6,515 bases of DNA from an uncultured Bifidobacterium sp. (GTDB lineage Bacteria > Actinomycetota > Actinomycetes > Actinomycetales > Bifidobacteriaceae), in contig NZ_CAUEQY010000051.1 in the NCBI RefSeq assembly GCF_959020145.1, positions 1 through 6,515 of the forward strand, in the 5' to 3' direction. Every line of letters begins with the position of its first letter. Position 1 is the stretch's first letter. The translations under genes were made by a program, and so were the position numbers. Below the pieces are notes generated by a model that saw only the letters and a program-made list of their open reading frames with translations, was not told the origin of the DNA and searched no databases. This document shows positions 1 through 6,324 of this stretch, one piece after another.

Positions 1-212
1 TCATCGGCGCCCTGCACGTCGATGACCACGGAATCGCCCTGCTTGATGCCCAGGCCCATGACGGACAGGATGGAGTTAGCCGGAACCGGGTTGCCGCCTT
101 CCTTGGCGATGGTGACGGTGCAGCCGGAGGCGGTGACGGCCTGGGTGAACTGTGCGGCCGGACGGGCGTGGATGCCGACGGGATCGTTGATGACGGTGGT
201 GCGGGTTGCCAT
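1..212 (-). CDS. ptsH: Phosphocarrier protein HPr, 3' end outside window
   Basis: HPr is the small cytoplasmic phosphocarrier of the sugar phosphotransferase system; it takes phosphate from Enzyme I on a histidine and passes it to sugar-specific EIIA domains. About 70 codons are visible, starting from an ATG whose complement is at 210-212, and the frame is open to the left edge. The active-site motif GIHARPA is present with the histidine at residue 15, exactly where HPr carries it. A second family motif, ANSILSVMGLGI (about residues 45-56), has a serine at residue 47 that aligns with the regulatory Ser46 of Firmicute HPr; whether it is phosphorylated here is unknown. The family is usually 85-90 residues, so only the last 15-20 are missing. 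The ribosome binding site AAAGGAG (complement of 221-227) is 8 nt from the start. The gene is divergent from ptsI, its phosphate donor. Identification is secure. Confidence 0.95.
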   Translation of the reverse strand, partial: MATRTTVINDPVGIHARPAAQFTQAVTASGCTVTIAKEGGNPVPANSILSVMGLGIKQGDSVVIDVQGAD

Positions 213-307
213 GATGGACACTCCTTTGAGTCGTGTGTTGACTGATTTTTGGTTGTGTTATTTGAAAGTCGTGCTGCTTGCCGAGCGAAATGCCTCGGTG
301 CGCCGCT

Positions 308-343
308 AATAATTACTATAGCACCTTTTTCCACGAAACGCAG
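308..343 (-). promoter_or_regulatory. Candidate ptsH promoter (extended -10)
   Basis: Read on the minus strand, 323-315 gives TGC-TATAGT, an extended -10 (TGn) followed by a hexamer matching TATAAT at five of six positions. The -35 region, about 338-343, matches poorly, which is tolerated when an extended -10 is present. The predicted start near 308 would give a ptsH leader of roughly 95 nt. The evidence is motif-based only. Confidence 0.45.
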
Positions 344-357
344 AAAACGTTTACCGG
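340..357. promoter_or_regulatory. Candidate operator palindrome between ptsH and ptsI
   Basis: A perfect 8-bp palindrome AAACGTTT (345-352) is centred on CG, with partial symmetry further out (G343/C354 and C341/G356). CG-centred pseudo-palindromes of this type are typical of LacI-family regulators, which are common in bifidobacterial sugar control; the assignment to that family is inference. The site lies between the -35 regions of the two divergent pts promoters, so one bound protein could influence both. Confidence 0.35.
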
Positions 358-387
358 TTGTGTGTTGCGGCTTAAAGTGTGTATACT
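358..387 (+). promoter_or_regulatory. Candidate ptsI promoter
   Basis: The -10 hexamer TATACT (382-387) matches the consensus at five of six positions. TTGTGT (358-363) is 18 nt upstream and is a weak -35. Transcription would begin near 394, leaving a leader of about 150 nt before the ptsI ATG. The rest of the 213-543 gap holds the ptsH leader and promoter, the palindrome and a small GC hairpin (446-450 with 458-462); I recognise no riboswitch or RNA gene in it. Confidence 0.45.
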
Positions 388-543
388 GTGCGCAGGCTGA
401 AAATGATTTACCGGCAAAGACGGTGGGAATCATGCAGTAACTCGACGCGCAAAGCAAGCGCGGAAATCACAACAACAAACGTTCGGTTCGCGTTCCCTTC
501 GCGGGCAAACAACGAAACAAGGAAACAGGTCAAAGGAGTTCAC

Positions 544-2193
544 ATGATTATCAAAGGTGTTGGCATTGGTCGCGGTGTTGCAGTCGGCCCGGTCATCCGT
601 ATGGCGCAGCCACTGCCGGAACCGTCGGACGCTCCGCGTGCGGAAGGCATTGCTGCCGAAAGCGAAATCGCTCGCGTTGAAAAGTCCCTCGCACTGGTGA
701 ACGCCGACCTGAACCGTCGTGCCGAAGAGGCCGCCAATGGTGACGAAGGCGCCAAGCAGGCCGCTCCGATTCTGCAGGCCGTCGCCATGTTCGCTTCCGA
801 TCCGTCGCTGGCTGAATCCATCAAGGGTCTGGTTCAGCAGGGTAAGACCGCTGAACGTGCAGTGCTCGAAGGCTTTGCCGCGGTGGAAGACATGTTCCGT
901 GCTATCGGTGGCTATCAGGCCGAGCGTGCCGCCGATCTGCATGATGTCGGCCAGCGCGTAATCGCCGACCTTATGGGCGCTCCCGCACCGGGCCTGCCGC
1001 AGAGCGAAACCCCGTTCGTGCTCGTTGCCGAAGATCTTTCCCCCGCCGACACCGCGGCGCTCGACATGAGCAAGACCCTCGCCATCGTCACCTCGCAGGG
1101 CGGCCCGACCTCGCACACCGCCATCCTGGCCCGTGCCCGCGGCATCGTGGCGGTTGTTTCCGCAGCCGAAGCCGAGAATCTGACCGACGGCACCACCGTG
1201 GTCGTCAATGCGGCCAAGGGCGAACTGGTCGTCGACCCGACCGAAGAGGAGATCGCCGCAGCCGAAGCCGCCAAGTCCCGCGCGGCCGCAGCCAAGGAAC
1301 TGCGCGGCAATCCGGGCTCCACCAAGGACGGCCACCTCATTCCGCTGCTCGCCAACGTGGGCAAGCCGGCCGACGCAGCTAAGGCGCTGGAATATGGCGC
1401 TGAAGGCGTTGGTCTGTTCCGTACTGAATTCCTGTTCATCGGCAACTCCGAGCCGCCGACCGTCGAAGAGCAGACCCGCGCTTACACCGAGCTGTTGAGC
1501 CAGTTCCCGGGCAAGAAGGTCGTGATTCGTATGCTCGATGCCGGCGCTGACAAGCCGCTGCCGTTCCTCACTCCGGAAGACGAGCCGAATCCGGCTCTCG
1601 GCCTGCGCGGTCTGCGCACCCTGCGCGCCCACATGGACGTGCTCGAAGGCCAGCTCAAGGCGCTCGCCGCAGCCGATGCCGCCACCGACGCGAACCTGTG
1701 GGTCATGGCCCCGATGGTTGCCGACCAGCATGAGGCTGACTATTTCGTGAAGCTTGGCAAGAGCTTCGGTCTGAAGTTCGTGGGTGCGATGGCTGAAGTG
1801 CCGTCGATCGCGCTTATGGCCGATAAGGTGGCCGACGTGGCCGACTTCGTGTCGATCGGCACCAACGATCTGACCCAGTACACGCTGGCCGCCGACCGTA
1901 CGCTCGGTTCCGTTGCCAACTATCAGACCGCCTGGCATCCGGCGGTGCTGCGTGCCATCAAGATGATCTGCGACGCGGGCAACGCCAAGGGCATGCCGGT
2001 GGGCGTGTGCGGCGAGGCCGCTGCCGATCCGGACTTGGCCGTAGTGCTGGCCGGTCTTGGCGTGAACTCCCTGTCCATGACTCCGGTGGCACTCGACGAC
2101 GTGCGTGCCTCCCTTGCCGAAGTCACCTTCGAAGAGGCTCAGGCCCGTGCCGAAGCCGCCCTCAACGGCGACTTCTACCACCCGGCCAACTGA
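544..2193 (+). CDS. ptsI: Phosphoenolpyruvate--protein phosphotransferase (PTS Enzyme I)
   Basis: Enzyme I autophosphorylates from phosphoenolpyruvate and donates the phosphate to HPr, the first step of all PTS sugar uptake, in the cytoplasm. The product is 549 residues, slightly shorter than the 570-575 of well-studied homologues. An N-terminal HPr-binding/phosphohistidine region is followed by the active-site motif GGPTSHTAILARARG, with the phosphorylated histidine at residue 191. The C-terminal PEP-binding barrel shows GLFRTEFLF (R293), RMLDAGADKPLP (R329), SIGTNDLTQYTLAADR (N441, D442) and the catalytic CGEAAADP (Cys489). I chose the ATG at 544 because AAAGGAG (532-538) is five bases upstream and the family N-terminus (KGVGIGRGVAVGP) begins at once; the frame stays open upstream to a GTG at 379, but that stretch has no family match. 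It is divergent from ptsH rather than in the common ptsHI order. All key residues are intact. Confidence 0.97.
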   Translation: MIIKGVGIGRGVAVGPVIRMAQPLPEPSDAPRAEGIAAESEIARVEKSLALVNADLNRRAEEAANGDEGAKQAAPILQAVAMFASDPSLAESIKGLVQQGKTAERAVLEGFAAVEDMFRAIGGYQAERAADLHDVGQRVIADLMGAPAPGLPQSETPFVLVAEDLSPADTAALDMSKTLAIVTSQGGPTSHTAILARARGIVAVVSAAEAENLTDGTTVVVNAAKGELVVDPTEEEIAAAEAAKSRAAAAKELRGNPGSTKDGHLIPLLANVGKPADAAKALEYGAEGVGLFRTEFLFIGNSEPPTVEEQTRAYTELLSQFPGKKVVIRMLDAGADKPLPFLTPEDEPNPALGLRGLRTLRAHMDVLEGQLKALAAADAATDANLWVMAPMVADQHEADYFVKLGKSFGLKFVGAMAEVPSIALMADKVADVADFVSIGTNDLTQYTLAADRTLGSVANYQTAWHPAVLRAIKMICDAGNAKGMPVGVCGEAAADPDLAVVLAGLGVNSLSMTPVALDDVRASLAEVTFEEAQARAEAALNGDFYHPAN

Positions 2194-2207
2194 GCCGTAC
2201 TAGCTGT

Positions 2208-2258
2208 GCCTATCGCCTGTAACGCCTTGTTTTTCAAGCGATGTGAGGTCTGATAGGC
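2208..2258. repeat. Inverted repeat in the ptsI 3' region
   Basis: GCCTATC (2208-2214) pairs perfectly with GATAGGC (2252-2258). Inside it, CGCCTTG (2223-2229) and CAAGCG (2235-2240) can form a hairpin with one bulged base and a TTTTT loop. Because the T run is in the loop and not after a stem, this is not a standard intrinsic terminator. It may be a folded 3' element of the ptsI transcript, or chance. Confidence 0.35.
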
Positions 2259-2272
2259 CCTGTTTCCCGGAC

Positions 2273-2320
2273 CGACCCCTGCCCGCGTGCCCCACAGGCT
2301 CGCCGCAGGGGTCGTTTCGT
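2273..2320 (+). terminator. Probable rho-independent terminator of ptsI
   Basis: CGACCCCTGC (2273-2282) and GCAGGGGTCG (2305-2314) form a perfect 10-bp GC-rich stem with a 22-nt loop, followed by the moderately T-rich TTTCGT. It lies 80 nt after the ptsI stop. The loop is long and the T tract is broken, but stem strength and position favour termination. Confidence 0.65.
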
Positions 2321-2384
2321 TATGTTTCGTTATGCCGTCAATTGAAACCTTGTATGAGTCAGACGCTTGAGGGATACTGGGTGC

Positions 2385-2942
2385 ATGAAGATTTCCGCAG
2401 ATTTCACCGTCATTCCCGACGCGTTTGCCAAGGCGGCGCCGCCTGAGAACTGCATCGACGGTACGCCGATTGTTTCCTTCCCCTTCTACATTGATGCGCT
2501 TGATCCTGCAGTGCAGTTCCTGCATTGGGAATTCGTTGATCCGGATTCAATTCCGGTATGCGGTTTCCAGTGGAATCATTGGTCCCTCGCGAACCTGCCC
2601 GTGGATGCGCTGATGTACGATTTCAACGATTCTCACGCGCTCGCGATTCCGGCTGATTTCTCGCGCACGGTTTCTGCGATGATTCCTGAAACGGTTCAGG
2701 GACGCACGTCCGCCGCCTCGCCGTTGCTGCAGGGCCGCAGCAGTGATCCCGCAGTGACGATGCGTTACAACGGTCCATATCCGCCAGATCAGGATCATGA
2801 CTACTATCTGCATGTGTGGGGTACCACGGCTCCGCTCGCCGGCCTCAATCAGGGATTCTGGCTCAACGAAATGGAACGTGCGCTGCGTACTTCCGGTACA
2901 ATCGTTGATCAGGGCGCTATTTTCCTCACTGGAAAAGCCTGA
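2385..2942 (+). CDS. YbhB/YbcL-type phosphatidylethanolamine-binding (PEBP) family protein
   Basis: This 185-residue protein has the hallmarks of the bacterial branch of the PEBP/Raf-kinase-inhibitor-like fold, a small cytoplasmic beta-fold domain with an anion-binding pocket whose bacterial role is mostly unknown. The first pocket motif is WEFVDPDSIP (about 48-57, Asp52 and Asp54), followed by NHW with His65. The second signature is YNGPYPPDQDHDYYLHVWG (128-146), containing the GPxPP turn and His138. There is no signal peptide or membrane segment. I chose the ATG at 2385; a GAGGGA (2369-2374) is 10 nt upstream, a rather long spacing. An in-frame TTG at 2367 would add six residues but lies on that same purine stretch. 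It sits alone between the ptsI terminator and the pepD promoter region, with no clear promoter of its own. Family call is strong; ligand and function are unknown. Confidence 0.88.
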   Translation: MKISADFTVIPDAFAKAAPPENCIDGTPIVSFPFYIDALDPAVQFLHWEFVDPDSIPVCGFQWNHWSLANLPVDALMYDFNDSHALAIPADFSRTVSAMIPETVQGRTSAASPLLQGRSSDPAVTMRYNGPYPPDQDHDYYLHVWGTTAPLAGLNQGFWLNEMERALRTSGTIVDQGAIFLTGKA

Positions 2943-2977
2943 TTTGTGAAAGAGGATCTCAAGTAAGGCCAGAAATT

Positions 2978-3019
2978 TGATTTCCGCAGCAATATAACGA
3001 TATAAAGATGCGGAAATCA
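2978..3019. promoter_or_regulatory. Operator-like inverted repeat around a candidate pepD promoter
   Basis: TGATTTCCGCA (2978-2988) and TGCGGAAATCA (3009-3019) are perfect 11-bp inverted arms 20 nt apart. Between and overlapping them is a promoter-like pair: TTGATT (2977-2982) and TATAAA (3001-3006), 18 nt apart. The left arm would cover the -35 and the right arm the start site near 3013, as in many repressor operators. The arms could also form a hairpin in RNA, but no T tract follows, so a terminator for the PEBP gene is less likely. Confidence 0.45.
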
Positions 3020-3074
3020 GAAATATATCCGACGAAAACGTATTGACAATAATCGAAAGGATTGCTGAATAATT

Positions 3075-4667
3075 ATGGCGTGCACCACGATTTTGGTTGG
3101 CAAAGACGCAAGTTATGACGGATCTACCATCATCGCCCGTAATGAAGATAGTGCAAATGGTGAGTTTTGCCCGAAGCGCTTCATCGTAGTCAAGCCTGAA
3201 GATCAGCCGCGCAAGTACAAGAGCGTGCTTTCGCATGTTGAAATCGATCTTCCTGACAATCCGCTGCAGTATACGGCTGTGCCGAATGCCGATCTGAAGG
3301 AAGGCATTTGGGGCGAAGCTGGCGTGAACGAAGCGAACGTTGCCATGAGCGCCACCGAAACGCTCACCACCAATGAGCGTGTGCTCGGTGCCGATCCGTT
3401 CGTGGAACTCACGCCGGCCAAAGGCAAGGAAGGCGAAGAGGGCTATGAGCCGGAAGTCGCCGGTGGCATTGGCGAAGAGGATTTCCTTACTCTCGTGCTG
3501 CCGTACGTCACCACCGCCCGTGAGGGTGTGGAACGTTTGGGCGCTCTGCTTGAGGAGTATGGCACGTATGAGATGAACGGCGTTGCTTTCTCCGACGTCG
3601 ACGAGATCTGGTGGCTGGAAACCGTTGGCGGCCATCATTGGATCGCCAAGCGTGTGCCGGACGAAGCGTATGTGACCATGCCGAACCAGCTGGGCATTGA
3701 CGAATTTGATCTTGAAGATGCGTTTGGCGAGCAGGAGGACCACATGTGCTCCGCCGATCTGGCCGAGTTCATCGAACGCAACCATCTTGACCTGTCGGTG
3801 GAGAATTCCACTCCGTTCAACCCGCGTGACGCGTTCGGCTCCCACTCCGATTCCGACCACGTGTACAACACTCCGCGTGCCTGGTACATGCAGCGTTTCC
3901 TTAACCCGTACGACGAGCAGTGGGATGGTCAGGATGCCGACCACAAGCCGGTTTCCGACGATATTCCGTGGGCTCGCCAGCCGGAACGCAAAATCACCAT
4001 CGAAGATGTGAAGTATGTGCTGAGCTCCCACTATCAGGGCACTCCGTACGATCCGTATGGAAAGCTTGGCGACCAGCGCACCCGCCACATGTTCCGCCCG
4101 ATCGGCATCAACCGTCAGAGCCAGCTTGCGGTGATGCAGATCCGCCCGTACCGCCCGCAGGTGAGCCGTGCGATCCAGTGGATCGCCTATGGTTCCAATC
4201 CGTTCAACACGCTCGTGCCGTTCTTCCCGAACGTCAACTCCACGCCGAAGTATTTGGAAGACACCACCACGCGCGTCACGTCCGAAAACTTCTATTGGGA
4301 GAACCGCATCATCGCGGCCCTGTGCGATTCCAGCTTCGCCGACACCGCCAACGCCGTGGAACGCTATCAGGAGAAGACCGGCGCGATGGGCCACCGCATG
4401 GTTGCCTCTACCGACGAGCAGATCGAACGTTTGGTGGGTGACGTGACCGACGAATTCGATGCGGAAGACGAAATCGGCGATGTTCAGCCTATGGAACCGG
4501 ATGAAATCATCGAAGCCGTGCGCAACGGCGAAGCCCGTGAAATCCTTGCCGCAGCCAACGAGACCATGGCCGCGCAGCTCAAGGAGGAAACCGACAAGCT
4601 TCTTGATTCCGTGCTGTACACCGCCAGCATGAACATGAAGAACGGCTTCCACATGTCGGACTTCTAA
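3075..4667 (+). CDS. pepD: C69-family dipeptidase (PepD type)
   Basis: A 530-residue cytoplasmic peptidase of MEROPS family C69, an N-terminal-nucleophile hydrolase related to Lactobacillus PepD, which splits a broad range of dipeptides as the last step of peptide use. The nucleophile is expected to be Cys3 (MACTTILVG), exposed after loss of Met-Ala. Other family marks are DGSTIIARNED (15-25, Arg22), GVNEANVAMSATET (83-96, Asn85-Glu86), GGIGEEDFLTLVLPY (130-144) and NGVAFSDVDEIWWLETVGGHHWIAKRVPDEAY (168-199; cited by position). No signal peptide is seen. A Lys/Gly/Glu-rich segment at about 114-128 looks like an insertion relative to my memory of lactobacillar PepD. The ATG at 3075 is the only possible start for the conserved N-terminus, since a TGA precedes it in frame at 3066; the ribosome binding site AAAGGA (3056-3061) is rather far, 13 nt away. 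Family call is firm; substrate range is inferred. Confidence 0.93.
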   Translation: MACTTILVGKDASYDGSTIIARNEDSANGEFCPKRFIVVKPEDQPRKYKSVLSHVEIDLPDNPLQYTAVPNADLKEGIWGEAGVNEANVAMSATETLTTNERVLGADPFVELTPAKGKEGEEGYEPEVAGGIGEEDFLTLVLPYVTTAREGVERLGALLEEYGTYEMNGVAFSDVDEIWWLETVGGHHWIAKRVPDEAYVTMPNQLGIDEFDLEDAFGEQEDHMCSADLAEFIERNHLDLSVENSTPFNPRDAFGSHSDSDHVYNTPRAWYMQRFLNPYDEQWDGQDADHKPVSDDIPWARQPERKITIEDVKYVLSSHYQGTPYDPYGKLGDQRTRHMFRPIGINRQSQLAVMQIRPYRPQVSRAIQWIAYGSNPFNTLVPFFPNVNSTPKYLEDTTTRVTSENFYWENRIIAALCDSSFADTANAVERYQEKTGAMGHRMVASTDEQIERLVGDVTDEFDAEDEIGDVQPMEPDEIIEAVRNGEAREILAAANETMAAQLKEETDKLLDSVLYTASMNMKNGFHMSDF

Positions 4668-4680
4668 AATCTCACTATTC

Positions 4681-4716
4681 GGCTCTCGTGACCACGTTGC
4701 GGGAGCCAATTATTTT
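4681..4716 (+). terminator. Probable rho-independent terminator of pepD
   Basis: GGCTCTCG (4681-4688) pairs with CGGGAGCC (4700-4707), an 8-bp stem including one G-U pair, with an 11-nt loop. The T-rich AATTATTTT follows. It starts 13 nt after the pepD stop. Confidence 0.7.
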
Positions 4717-4733
4717 CCGCAATACAACATCGT

Positions 4734-4739
4734 TAGAAT
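4734..4739 (+). promoter_or_regulatory. Candidate fhs -10 element
   Basis: TAGAAT matches TATAAT at five of six positions and lies between the pepD terminator and the fhs ribosome binding site. No convincing -35 is found at the right distance. Transcription from here would give a leader of about 27 nt. Since a terminator precedes it, fhs is likely to need its own promoter. Confidence 0.3.
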
Positions 4740-4760
4740 GGCGTGCATTCCAATTTGAAG

Positions 4761-4766
4761 AAAGGA
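4761..4766 (+). promoter_or_regulatory. Ribosome binding site that sets the fhs start
   Basis: AAAGGA is six bases upstream of the GTG at 4773. An upstream in-frame GTG (4743) would place this purine stretch inside the coding region and has no ribosome binding site of its own, so the 4773 start is preferred. Confidence 0.75.
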
Positions 4767-4772
4767 ACCCCA

Positions 4773-6290
4773 GTGACCAGCATTGAGGATTTCACCAGCC
4801 AGTACGGCTTGGTGCAGAAGATTGATGCGTTCGGCTATCTCGATTATTTGAAGAATGATCCGGATGCTCCACGCAAGCATGGCAAGGTCGTGCTCGTCAC
4901 CGCCGATACTCCGCTGAAGGCGTCTCGCGGCGAGGGCAAGACCACCACCACGATCGCGCTGATCGACGCGTTGCGTGAGCGTGGCATTGATGCGGCCGCA
5001 GTGCTCCGTCAGCCGAGCATGGGCATTACCGCTGCCGGTTCCAAGGGTGGCGCTTCGGGCGGCGGCAAGGCTTCCCTGACCCACCCTGAGCTGATCGACT
5101 GGGGTCTGTGCGGCGAAATGGGTGCTATCGAAGCGGCCCAGAACCTGCTGGTTTCCTTCGCTGAGAAGGCCATCGACGACGGCAAGCTCGACGATATCGC
5201 CGTGCCGCGCGTTTCCGAAGTGCCGTCCCGTTCGCTGCGTCAGATCGCGGTGGACCGCGGCAAGGGCAATGTGGCCGAGCGTGTGGTGCTCACTCCGACC
5301 TGCGAGCTCATGCAGATCGTGGTGCTCTCCCGTTCCATGGATGAGATCGCCGAGCGCGTTGCCAAGATGATTGCCGGCACGAAGGACGGCAAGGCCGTTA
5401 CGTTCGGTGAATTCGTTGATTTGTGGCGCATTACCGGCATTCTTTCCGATGCGGTGAAGCCGGCGAAGACGGAAACGGTGAATGGTTCTCCCGTGTATGT
5501 GCACGGCGGTCCGTTCGCGAACGTGTCGATCGGCATTCCGACGCTGGTTTCCGTGGAAATGGCGTGCGCCCTGCATGATGTGGTGATCGTCGAGGCCGGT
5601 TACGGTGCTGACGCGGGCGCTCAGAAGTGGCTTGACATTGCTTGCCGCGAGTATGGCGCACAGTGGCCGTCCGCCGCGATTGTGGTGACCCGCGCTTCCA
5701 CTTGGCGTGACGATCCGGCGCTTGCCTGGCGTTACCCGTTCCACGTGCAGCGTTTGGAAGGTCTTGATATTCCTACGTTCCCGCTGATTAACCTGTGGGA
5801 TGGCGAAGACGATCAAATTCCGGCGTTGCAGCAGACCGCCAAGGATCTGGAGTTCCGCGAGCCGATTATCGGCAACCTGTATCGCGATGGCGGCGATGCG
5901 CTCGCCCCGCAGCTTGACGCGTTCGTTGACGCGGTGGTGAATGGTTCCATGCCGGCCACGCCGCACAGCCACAAGGGTATGGCTCTGGTGGAGAACGTGC
6001 GTTGGGTTGCCGAAAATGCGTATGGTGTTCCGGCAGATCGCGTGATCCTGAAGGACGGTTTTGCTGAATCGCTTAATAAGGCGGTGGACCTGTGCGCCAG
6101 CGCCGGTATTGATTTCGGTTCGCTTGCACTGGTTGCGGTGAAGTCTCCGGCCACGATGACTGACAACGATTCCGCTCCGGCTGAAGAGCGTACGGTGACG
6201 TTGAAGAAGGTTGAAGTGCATTCCGGCGCCGGTTTGGTGCATGTGAATCTCACCGTTTCGCTGACCACGCCGATGCCGAAGATCGTGTGA
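4773..6290 (+). CDS. fhs: Formate--tetrahydrofolate ligase (short actinobacterial form)
   Basis: This enzyme joins formate to tetrahydrofolate with ATP, giving 10-formyl-tetrahydrofolate for purine and formyl-Met synthesis. Bifidobacteria make formate by pyruvate formate-lyase, a plausible source (inference). From the GTG at 4773 the protein has 505 residues, against about 555-560 in the classical enzyme. The P-loop is SRGEGKTTTT (51-60, Lys56). The family's glycine-rich motif appears as GSKGGASGGGKA (89-100), followed by HGGPFANVSIG (244-254), EAGYGADAGAQKW (274-286) and a C-terminal SGAGLVHVNLTVSLTTPMPK (484-503). The spacing between motifs is shortened after residue 300, and motif residues differ from classical enzymes (Lys99 where Tyr is usual). 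It ends with tandem in-frame stops, TGA-TAA. It is flanked by terminators on both sides, so it is probably monocistronic. Family assignment is strong; activity of this divergent form is inferred. Confidence 0.93.
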   Translation: MTSIEDFTSQYGLVQKIDAFGYLDYLKNDPDAPRKHGKVVLVTADTPLKASRGEGKTTTTIALIDALRERGIDAAAVLRQPSMGITAAGSKGGASGGGKASLTHPELIDWGLCGEMGAIEAAQNLLVSFAEKAIDDGKLDDIAVPRVSEVPSRSLRQIAVDRGKGNVAERVVLTPTCELMQIVVLSRSMDEIAERVAKMIAGTKDGKAVTFGEFVDLWRITGILSDAVKPAKTETVNGSPVYVHGGPFANVSIGIPTLVSVEMACALHDVVIVEAGYGADAGAQKWLDIACREYGAQWPSAAIVVTRASTWRDDPALAWRYPFHVQRLEGLDIPTFPLINLWDGEDDQIPALQQTAKDLEFREPIIGNLYRDGGDALAPQLDAFVDAVVNGSMPATPHSHKGMALVENVRWVAENAYGVPADRVILKDGFAESLNKAVDLCASAGIDFGSLALVAVKSPATMTDNDSAPAEERTVTLKKVEVHSGAGLVHVNLTVSLTTPMPKIV

Positions 6291-6324
6291 TAAACGAGTC
6301 GTAGCGTTCTGATCGCAACATTTT

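Noticed and set aside
379..543. N-terminal extension of Enzyme I from GTG 379 or ATG 403
   Set aside because: There is no ribosome binding site at either start, no similarity to the family, and the candidate promoter's -10 overlaps the GTG region; the 544 start has an ideal AAAGGAG.
430..2181. Very long minus-strand open frame opposite ptsI, and similar ones at 2547-4709 and 4710-6335
   Set aside because: They run antisense to well-identified genes, their translations are rich in His, Arg and Gly with no domain I recognise, and they are the usual by-product of strong third-position G/C bias.
3041..3073. Perfect -35 consensus TTGACA (3043-3048), within the palindrome TATTG-A-CAATA (3041-3051), as the pepD promoter
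   Set aside because: The matching -10 position (TGAATA or AATAAT) would put the transcription start at or after the pepD ATG, cutting off the ribosome binding site; kept only as a possible protein-binding palindrome.
3075..4667. Bile salt hydrolase or penicillin acylase instead of a dipeptidase
   Set aside because: Those are shorter Ntn hydrolases of about 315-340 residues with Cys at position 2; the 530-residue length and the GGHHW and SATET motifs fit family C69 dipeptidases.
4738..4758. Six-codon ORF (MACIPI) before fhs as a leader peptide
   Set aside because: Its ATG overlaps the candidate -10 TAGAAT, there is no ribosome binding site, and it has no attenuation-type codon run.
4743..4772. 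Upstream GTG start for fhs adding ten residues
   Set aside because: It has no ribosome binding site, and the added residues encode the AAAGGA that serves the GTG at 4773.
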